A stretch of 64,000 nt of DNA from positions 9,920,001-9,984,000 of the forward strand of contig QCXZ01000064.1 in the NCBI GenBank assembly GCA_025024175.1. Reading direction: 5' to 3'. This DNA is from Rhyzopertha dominica. Lineage: Eukaryota; Arthropoda; Insecta; Coleoptera; Bostrichidae. The position numbers and the translations under genes are program-made. Positions 55,956 through 64,000 of the stretch are shown piece after piece. Every line of letters begins with the position of its first letter. Position 1 is the first letter of the stretch. The notes below the pieces were generated by a model. It had not been told where the DNA came from. It was given only the letters and a program-made list of their open reading frames with translations, and did not search any database.

Positions 55956-57611
55956 GAAGTAGTGGTTCATGCCCTTGTCTTCTCCAACTACCACGCCCAC
56001 TCTTTTAAGACAGCGTAAAACTAGGAATAGTTAATGATGTCAGGACTGCTTAAAAGCTCTCGCCTTCGTTTTCAGAATTAATTATCTATGCCTTCAACTA
56101 TAGGTTTGCTAATAATGCTTTTCTACTTGGATAAAACGTTAATGCTATCTTTCATCTGGTTCGTTGGCCAGCCACTTAGTTGCTGCTACCTATTTTAATT
56201 TTTTCCGGGATATGGTCTGCCACTGGACGCAAATGTCAGTAGCGCTGATTGGTTAAAACGCTATACGGTTATATAAAAAAGGATAAATAGAACTGTATAG
56301 CTCATATGCCGAAACTAGTTTAATAATTAGGAAAATAGAACTGCCCTGAAAACTTAGTCGTCAAATTGCTATGTAAAAATATTTCGATTATATACTCCGG
56401 AACTTAAATTTCCATTTTCATGAAATAAACTAAATTTGTTATTTAAGGCCCTACTATCATGGACCACTGTACTTTGCTTGGAATAAATATGTTAATATTG
56501 CTAATTGAATTACCGTTATAATTATTTAGGTAAAGATTTAAAGGACTAATTCTGTCTATGCTTTGTGCTAATTCTTGTTTTTTAAATTTAGATAGTAGTG
56601 AGAGCCCAGCTACTTAATTGCTTATTTTGACATAAAATGTTAGCAGTTGGGTTTTGCAATATTTTAGAAGATTCTATATGAGTGATAATGAACCAAGAAA
56701 TCCAAATTTGCAATAGTATTGCAACGTCTTACTGCATCTAAGCTGTATCAAACACCTTCTGTACTCAAAAATATTTCGGCTGGTAAACACTTACCATCTT
56801 TACCTAATACATCGACCTATCCACTACCCCTCCACCATCAATACTCATGTTAAACGGCTGCTTAGTACATGCAAAGATCATTCATTTTTTGCGTCCGGTG
56901 TTGGGTAATTTCGCAAGTATTATTATTAATTCTTTTCGTTTCCTTCATATAACCTCTGACCTTTAGCTTTTGCATAGTATGATATTCGCGGACCACCAGT
57001 TTTATTAGGCAGGCCATCCGGGAAATACGAAATATGGTACCACCTTGTTGAAAAGCGCGACTCAACAAAAATAAAATAGTTTCAAGTCAAGTCATGAAAA
57101 GATAGGCAAAAATAACTAAATAACAATTTCTTGAAACAGTTTTCCATTAATTTTTATTGGTTTAGCTCTGAGCGGGTAAATTTCAGCTTAATTTGCTCAT
57201 ATTTTCGTATTTATTCTGTAGTATATAAACTGCAAGACATTATTTAAGATGCTTACCTTGTTCACTTTTATCTTTGATTCGGTGGCGTAGGGCAATTGTC
57301 CTCTTTGAAAAAGCCTGCAAGAATGAAATTTTTTTATCGCAGACGGCCCAGCCCCATAAGCAATCCACAGAGCTCGAATTGTCTATGGGCTCCAACATGG
57401 CATACATGGCTGCCTATAGTCAGTGGCGTAGATGTCCAGCTTTTCCACAATGGAGATACAATGAAATAATCACAGAAATAATGGCTGCTGAACATACACC
57501 AAGAAGTTCCAGTGACTTCTGAAGAAGTACTAAAAAAGTAAAAAAGAAAAACAAACATTAAAATTTAATGATTATAGGAGTATTTTAATTATGTTTTGCA
57601 GGCATAGCATA
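55956..57611. other. Unassigned intron-like DNA
   Basis: No gene recognised. Frames on both strands at 57274-57558 overlap and look fortuitous. Confidence 0.4.
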
Positions 57612-57710
57612 TTTTCCGGGCTCGATCCTGGTCAAAGCTGGCAATACTTATATATTTGTCTGCAAAACCCAATTGAAATACTATTATTATTATTCATTAT
57701 ACATACAGGG
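57612..57710 (+). repeat. tRNA-derived SINE, 5'-truncated copy 2
   Basis: Starts at the B-box region (CCGGGCTCGATCC), followed by the family body CTGGCAATACTTATATATTT and TGCAAAACCCAATTGAAATA with an ATT-repeat tail. Confidence 0.65.
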
Positions 57711-57829
57711 AATAAATAACTATTGTATATTATAATTTGGCTCGCTAATAACGAGTGACTAGCCTATCAGCTACAAAAGCGCCAGATGACTTTCAGTAGC
57801 ATTACAATAAAAACTTTGACATACACAGG

Positions 57830-58465
57830 GTCCCCACCTAAAACTCCCCAGGCTCGTATTTTCTTTATTTTTTTAACTCTTTAAAGATAGCTTAGTGGGT
57901 ACAAAGTTCGTTCTAAAGAGAGAGAGGCTAGAAAACGAAACCCTGCGACGAGGCTAGTGCGCGATGTAGAAAGCCAAACTAGCATCGCAGGGTTTCGTTT
58001 TCTAGCTTCTTTCTCTTTAGAACGAACTTTGTACTTGATTTATTTAAAGTTACTCAAAATTTTGGGGTTTTGTTTGCAGCGATGGGTAGGTATGAAGGCA
58101 TAATTTGTTCCATAATAAACTACTAAACTAACACTTAAAAATTCTGATCAACCCTACAACATAACATGGCGGCGACTAGCTTTTCTTGTTTTTTCACTAA
58201 GAAGGAGTAAAAATTACGCACACATGGTAATGACACAAATTTAAGAAGACAAAAGACGGCATCCAACAATGAAGCAATATTTATTATACGGGGTAAGGTT
58301 AGGTTTTTATTTGCAAAACATCACAATCTGCAAAAAAAATTGACGCTCACTACGCTATTTTTAAAGGGTTCAAAAAGACCTACAATTTGACATGTAGGTA
58401 ACTTAATGTTGTACGGAAAAAACAAAAAAAATACGAGCTAGGCGGACATGGCACTTTGGCATGTA
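57830..58465. mobile_element. Giant fold-back element, copy 1 (left arm deleted internally)
   Basis: At the centre is a near-perfect palindrome, 57899-58034, beginning and ending GTACAAAGTTCGTTCTAAAG. The right arm (58035-58465) matches both arms of the copy at 63092-63990. The left arm keeps only its outer part (CCCAGGCTCGTATTTTCT and GATAGCTTAGTGGG), then jumps to the palindrome, missing about 320 bp. The element starts near CACAGGGTCCCCACC. No coding frame. Confidence 0.8.
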
Positions 58466-58473
58466 ATTTGAAT

Positions 58474-58640
58474 ATGGCTTGGATAGTGCAGTGATAGCGC
58501 ATTTGACTAGCAGTCAAAAGTTCCCGGGTTCAATTAATGGTCAAAGATGGCAATACTTTTTCAAAAATATATTTGCTTGCAAAACCCAATTAAAATACTT
58601 CTATAATCATTAATTATGCATGCAGGTTTATATATGATAT
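58474..58640 (+). repeat. tRNA-derived SINE, copy 3
   Basis: Best-preserved head: GGCTTGGATAGTGCAGTGAT, anticodon stem TTTGA/TCAAA around CTAGCAG (AGC), B box GGTTCAATT, then body TGGCAATACTTTTTCAAAAA and GCTTGCAAAACCCAATTAAA. Lies right beside fold-back copy 1. Confidence 0.75.
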
Positions 58641-60673
58641 TAAAATTTAAGTCGCACCTCTTCTTGTCTTTTCTTATGTTTGTACTCACCTTTTGTCTTG
58701 CGCTTTGCTCTCCCCCCTCTTCAAGGAGCTGAGGCGCCAACTTGGTCAGGTACATTTTAATACCTGCTGCAATACTTATACTTGGTGATGAAGCGTTTTT
58801 TTGCCCAAAAATGCATTTAAATCTCTAATTGTATAAAAGTTATCGGTGCCAAGTTCAGATTATACGATGGATGGTCGAAAGCTTCACAAAGATCGTCACG
58901 TTGGCACAGTGCCGTAGTGCCTTGTCGTGGATCAAAATGTTAAAAGCATGCTTCTTCGTTTATTCTACTCATAAATCGCTCGTCGCAGCAACGTCATGTT
59001 TCACAATAAATCTCCTTTGTTGTCATATCCTTTGCTCATGGTTATACAGATAATGCATAGCCACAAACGAATAGCTCCAGAAAATGTACTTGACCAATTT
59101 GGAGATACAGTTCCTTGAAGGAGGCATCTAAAAGCCTGTCTCACGATATGATAAAAGCTTCAATTAAGAAAATATATATTACTTTATGTAAATGGGTCTT
59201 ATTTTTAAGCCATCTGAGATTGAAAAATAAAACAGTATTAAAATACCTTCAACAAAGATTATGTGAAACTTTATTCTTTTTAGATTATGCATTCGCCCTC
59301 TCATGGTGAATTTATGAACTTGAAACTATTTTCTCAAAACTCATTCAATATCATACTTAGACCATTCCTTTCCATGCTCCGTGAAGGTGACCGTATAGAA
59401 CAAAAAATTTAAAAAGAAATTGAAAAAAACTATAACCAAAATGCAGTCAATAAATTAAGTATTACTGGATGTTCTAAGTTTTGTGTCAGTCATATTATAA
59501 TTAAAAATACCTTTATTTTAATATCGTTTCCTCTTTTCTTGCTTGATAGCGTTTTATCTTAAAATTTGCAATCAAGAATTCTATTTTATTATTTATTTAC
59601 ATAACGTGCTTTTTCCCCTTTATTTGCATTTTTTTTGTCATCAATGAAAAATTGAACCATTCGGAATGTCGAAGAGAGAGGAAAAGACTTCTACAGAAAA
59701 TAATCGCGCAACTTCCTATCAGGTAGGCTTCCACTTAAAAGCCGAGTTAATGTCTAAATTAACCCGGTCCTATACATACGTATCTAATGTAAAAATTATA
59801 GCCATTATATCCATTTCAGTTTTTATTTACCAACTTAATACCCGGACGGAATGCTTTTAATATCATTAAATCTAGTAGCACGTGTTTTTTCCTCTCCAAC
59901 ATTATTACAATCAATTAGCAGCGGCAAGAGCAAGCTCGTGCTTTTGTTTCCTTCCCATTTAGCTATCGGGCAGTCGTCAAAAAAAAAGAAACAGAATATT
60001 TCGCTTTATCATCCATATAATCAACATAATAATAGAGATTTTTAGGGACAAAACTTATGTTTAGGGTTTGGCATTATAAGACTCTCATCCGATTACATGC
60101 ACTTTAGATGCGAATATCTTGTTTTAATTTATCGCACCTACGATCAGGCAATTATCTTAAGTACATAAGCCTGAAAGGAGTGAAGCAGAGGCACTTTAGA
60201 CCGACAGCTGTATCAGACCCGCCCATCTCGTTCGGCCAGACACTTCGACTGGGGGCCTTTTTCATCTCGTCAGTAGCGTTACACTGCTTTATTATTATTA
60301 CACACTACGGTTGGTGAATCGCAAATTAAGACAAGAAAAAACTGTTACAACAATATGTAATTCTAAAGCTACCAAATTTATAAGTGTGCTTTGATAATAT
60401 TTAACCACTGATCTATATCTTCACCGTTGATGTATCAATCTAACGAGTCTATATTAGGTGCACCGTATCTGGATCAAAGACCGATTTCGACCAATTCCTG
60501 AAAAAGTAAGCTATCAAGATGCCATAGTCAGAAATATCACTTTTTCATTATTTTTACTAGGCCAAAATATTTCTGGACGTTTTTTTAATAGGGCTGGTAT
60601 TAATAGCTTGTTACAGTAGAAAATATGCTTACTATGAAACAAACTCCAACATTTAAACAAATCATGTAGAAAA
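58641..60673. other. Unassigned intron-like DNA
   Basis: Several 60-75-codon frames (58829-59053, 59666-59860, 60108-60317) are unrecognised and lack supporting signals. 60190-60290 is GC-richer. No repeats identified. Confidence 0.4.
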
Positions 60674-60735
60674 TTCGTTTTAGAGAGAGAGGCTAGAAAA
60701 GGGTACCCAGCGATGATGCTAGCGCGAAATGTATA
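60674..60735. repeat. Half-copy of the fold-back palindrome
   Basis: AATTCGTTTTAGAGAGAGAG followed by GCTAGAAAA, CCCAGCGATGATGCTAGCG and AATGTATAAA matches one half of the central palindrome of the fold-back family without its partner half. Confidence 0.6.
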
Positions 60736-60874
60736 AAAAAACCATAAACGCCAATTACTGAAACGGACCTTTGTCATTCCCTTTAATAAGCTGGAAAACA
60801 ACTATTGCATGTTATAATTTCTTAAAAATTAATATATATTTTTTAATAGTGTATACTGGGGTTTGAACCGGAGT

Positions 60875-60951
60875 GCCCCGCCGGAGTAGTTGGTTATAGC
60901 GCACTAGAGATCCATTCTGGAGGTCTCGGGTTCGACTCTCTGCCAGGGCGA
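60875..60951 (+). repeat. tRNA-like sequence / SINE head of a second type
   Basis: GCCCCGCCGGAGTAGTTGGT resembles a tRNA 5' half with an A box, and GTCTCGGGTTCGACTC is a good B box. GCCCCG can pair imperfectly with CAGGGC at the 3' side. The anticodon and T stems do not fold well, so it is a tRNA pseudogene or SINE head rather than a working tRNA. Confidence 0.5.
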
Positions 60952-61299
60952 GTAACAAACTTTTTTGAGTTAAAAGTAATGGCTGTACACCAGATAGAAC
61001 AATAATTTATACAAATATTTTGGTGTGTCCCTCATCTCGAGAGGGCGCTTTCTAGTGTCTGATTGATGGCAAGCAATCTTTTTTCGTTTCCTTTGCGCCA
61101 GTAGGTTTCTGTAGTAGGTAGTAGTAGTAGTAGGCTTCATAGATATGCAAACCGAACCTGACGGAGATTATCGTTTCTGCCTTAATAATTAACAATTAAG
61201 ATAATCATTTGACAAAACGTGCTTCAAGCTTTGAAAACCAATACAGCTGAAGAAGTTTCTTACCATATGTTAGATATCTCCTGCTTACTCGGGGCATCT

Positions 61300-61700
61300 C
61301 TGATGTTTGAAAGTAATAATGACAGAGCAAGGAGAATTTGTAAACTGTGTAGTAAAAAATCTAACAGAAAAAAAAATCGAGGTTGAACTTGGTACGTGGA
61401 AACCGCGCCATTTGCTTGTTAGTGGAAAGATTGAGCCAGGATGTAAGTGACAAGACATGGATAGCAGATGAGAAAACAGCAAAATGGTGTGACGGAGTGG
61501 AATTTGTGAAAAGTAATAAGAATCATTCCCTGCATACTGAAATAACGAGGCAATGTTCGGCAGAGTACAGATTAATTGGTCTCATTTCATTCATGGTGTC
61601 CTAAAAGAAATTTTTTCCCATATTAAAACAGAATGGTAGTTGAAAAAGTCACTAAATTCGAACTTAGATGCCAACCACAATAAGAACTTGCATCCGTCTG
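61300..61700 (+). pseudogene. Integrase relic resembling KRBA2-type / Gypsy-Ginger integrases
   Basis: The translation shows EQGEFVNCVVKNLTE (like DNGxEFxN), GTWKPRHLLVSG, then in another frame LVERLSQDVSDKTWIADEKT and AKWCDGVEFVKSNKNHSLHT. This follows the order GKPRHSQSQGSVER(A/S)NQD...TW...KW..GL.FVQ..KN known from KRAB-A domain-containing protein 2 and related integrases; the Glu of the VER block would be the last catalytic residue. Frameshifts and stops are present. Confidence 0.6.
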
Positions 61701-62299
61701 GAGAAGAAAATATGTCAAGTGGAGGACTACATAAACTAGTACAACAAATAATATCATTAATTTTTGCATCTGTTGCAAAACCGACAGTTCGATAAATCAT
61801 TTGTAATAGCAAGCTCTATAACAGCATTTTTGTAAAATTAAGTAGTGGTACTTATTGTCTGTAAACTGTTTGAAGAAAGGTATTAAACATAAAATATTGA
61901 AATTTACACCGATCTATTATTTGAAGAAACAGTGTTAGTGAAAAACTGGTAGATTATTATTGCACAGGAAAACCTGCTTCTGTTGTTAAAAACCGTAAAA
62001 CATTAGCTAATTTATCTAAAATTAATTAATTAATTAAATGGGTAAAAAATATACAATTGTAAATCGAACCAAAAGAAAACAAAAATTTCAATTTATCCAA
62101 TTATTTTCGAACTTTACTAGTACATGACGCCTACAGCCTTTATCAACAAAAAATTCATTTAATAACGTAGAAATATAAATAAAACCATTCATTTTGGATA
62201 AATCAACTTTTCTATGATTGAAAACTACGAAAATTAAACTGTCTTAGTAGAAAACCTATCCGTTGTATCAATAATGCTTGATATTATAATAAGCAGTAC
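61701..62299. other. Unassigned AT-rich DNA
   Basis: Nothing recognised. Confidence 0.45.
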
Positions 62300-63085
62300 G
62301 ATTCTAGAGCACTCATAAATCGATATATCAAATATCGACAAATTATTATTCGAATTTCCATCTTATCGATAATTCGAATTATTATTATTAATTATTATAT
62401 ATGTGCGCTCTATTAGGTGATACATTAAGAGTCCTCAGTTCGTTTTCGCGCGGCACAGTACCACTAGATTAGCTTCTTAAAGCAGCCAGAATAAGGAGGA
62501 CCTTAACTGAATTCTCATCAAAAAAGTTTTCTGTATTTGTAAATTTAACAAAAATACAACCTTTTATTTACTAGCGAACGGAAACAAGTATAGAAATTTG
62601 TTTCGAGTAAAACTTCAGTTAACCCTTTTCAAAAACAGCTAAAAAAGTTAGTCAGTTTTTCTTCTTCGGCCTTCATACTAATGGCAGAACGAAGAACAGC
62701 AAGTTTAATAAATACACTTGGCGGGTGGTTTCATCAAGCGGTTGGTATGACAATTTCTTCTTAATGTCACATTTTCGCTTAGATAGTACATTTTTGAGCT
62801 GGAAACACTGTATTGTAAGTTATAATAGCAGAGGAAATCTCACATGCATTATAAAATTTTACGGGCTGAGAACCCTCAAGTGTAAAATACTGCTGCGCTT
62901 TGCGTTACCTTGTATGCACTACAAATCTACAAATTAAATTACTCAATTTATCGATAATTCGAATTATCAATAAATCGATGTATCGATAAAGTGAATTATG
63001 GATATATCGAATATTATCGATGCTTTTAATACTATTCAAAATATCGATGTCTTTTTAGTATCGTCCACATCTAGCACTGATTATA
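62300..63085. mobile_element. Candidate MITE with ATCGATA-rich ends
   Basis: Both ends are dense in ATCGATA/TATCGAT and ATTCGAAT words, and the right end, read inverted, starts CAGTGCTAGATGTGGACGAT, like a hAT terminus. The left end near 62300 reads CAGTACGATTCTAGAGCACT. Possible 8-bp duplications are imperfect. The internal frame at 62725-62937 is unrecognised. Confidence 0.45.
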
Positions 63086-63091
63086 GATACA

Positions 63092-63990
63092 ACCTTAACT
63101 TATATCTCAAATTGTAGGTCTTTTTGAACTCTTTCAAAATAGCATAGTGAGGGTCCAAAATTTTTTTGCAGATTGTGATATTTTGCAAATAAAGTTAATT
63201 TTTGCAAATATTTTTTAACTTTACCCCGTATAATAAATATTGCTTCATAGTTGGATGCCGATTTTTGTCTTCTTCAATTTGTATCATTACCACGTATGCG
63301 TAATTTTTACTCCTACTTAGTGAAAAATAAGAAAAACTAGTCGCCGCCATGTTCTGTTATAGGGCCGTTCACAAGTGTTAGTTTACATACCCATCACTGC
63401 ACAGAAAACCCCAAAATTTTGAGTAACATTTAAATAAATGAAGTACAAAGTTCGTTCTAAAGAGAGAGAGGCTAGAAAGTGAAACCCTGCAATGAGGCTA
63501 GTTTGGTTTTCTACAGCGCATACTAGCCTCGTGACAGGGTTTCATTTCCTAGCCTCCCTCTCTTTAGAACGAACTTTGTACTCGATTAATTTAAAAATTA
63601 CTTAAAACTTTGGGGTTTTGTGTGCTGCCATGGATCTGTAGACACAATTTGTACCGTAATAAGCTACTAAACTAACACTTAAAAATTCTGAACAACCCTA
63701 TTTAAAGAACATAAAAATTACGCATACATGGTAATGACACAAATTGAAGAAGACAAAAGTCGGCATTGAACTGTGAAGCAATATTTATTATACGAGGTAA
63801 GGTTAAAAAATATTTACAAAAATTAACTTTAGATACAAAATATGATAATCTGCAAATTTTTTTGAACACCCATCAACCTAACTTTAAAGAGTTTAAAAAG
63901 ACCTACAATTTGACATATAACTTAATTCTGTACGCAAATAAAATAAAGAACATACGAGCCTGGGGAGATTTAGGTATGGCGGACCCTGCC
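63092..63990. mobile_element. Giant fold-back element, copy 2 (nearly full palindrome)
   Basis: Two arms of about 415 bp (63092-63510 and 63513-63926) are inverted copies, meeting at a palindromic core (63443-63581) with GTACAAAGTTCGTTCTAAAG at both ends. The right arm continues to 63985 with ACGAGCCTGGGGAGATTTAG and GGCGGACCCTG, the inverse of the left terminus of copy 1. The matching ~60 bp of the left arm is missing, replaced by the end of the ATCGATA-rich element. No coding frame. Confidence 0.85.
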
Positions 63991-64000
63991 TACCTTATTA

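Overview
The window is nuclear DNA from an insect, probably a beetle. It is AT-rich and gene-poor, and it is packed with decayed transposable elements of typical insect types: IS630/Tc1/mariner relatives, hAT, pogo, P-like, jockey-like LINEs, tRNA-derived SINEs and a Mag-like Gypsy element. The beetle assignment is inference from overall texture; no species-diagnostic gene is present. No operons, prokaryotic signals, CRISPR arrays or rRNA genes were seen. Scattered N bases mark unresolved consensus positions.

Host genes are sparse. The best candidate is a first coding exon at 42482-42671 (+). It carries an octapeptide (HTIDNILGL) of the kind found near the N terminus of paired-class homeodomain proteins, and retinal homeobox (Rx) fits best. 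It is preceded by a GC-rich promoter/5' UTR and followed by a clean splice donor. No homeodomain exon lies downstream, so its first intron would run through the last 21 kb and would contain all the transposons there. A weaker candidate is the 3' end of an unidentified gene at 13806-14486 (+): two phase-compatible exons and a poly(A) signal.

Layout. 0-6 kb: a decayed coding end, a hAT-type element with perfect 8-bp target duplications, a TA-flanked MITE, an IS630-type transposase relic and a LINE relic. 6.8-8.9 kb: a 0.3-kb unit in direct repeat, a second dispersed family and a possible MITE. 10.7-20 kb: a SINE, a complete but dead Tc1-like element, mariner and IS630 relics, and a pogo-like transposase relic. 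22.5-28.2 kb: a palindromic MITE, then the only intact mobile element, a Gypsy retrotransposon with two identical 198-bp LTRs and one 1334-codon Gag-Pol frame. 28-41 kb: more IS630 relics, a second hAT-type element, two jockey-like LINE relics and a Tc1-like relic. 43-57 kb (inside the presumed homeobox intron): an insertion flanked by ~105-bp duplications, a Tc1-type MITE, a THAP/P-like element nested inside an IS630-type transposase, and a cluster of homeodomain-type TAATTA sites. 57.6-64 kb: SINEs, a decayed integrase and a family of very large fold-back palindromes.

Nothing here forms a clear new multi-gene system. The items most worth a second look are the giant fold-back family, the insertion with ~105-bp flanking duplications, the nested THAP element and the homeobox exon with its regulatory neighbourhood. 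All family assignments come from reading the sequence; no database search was run.
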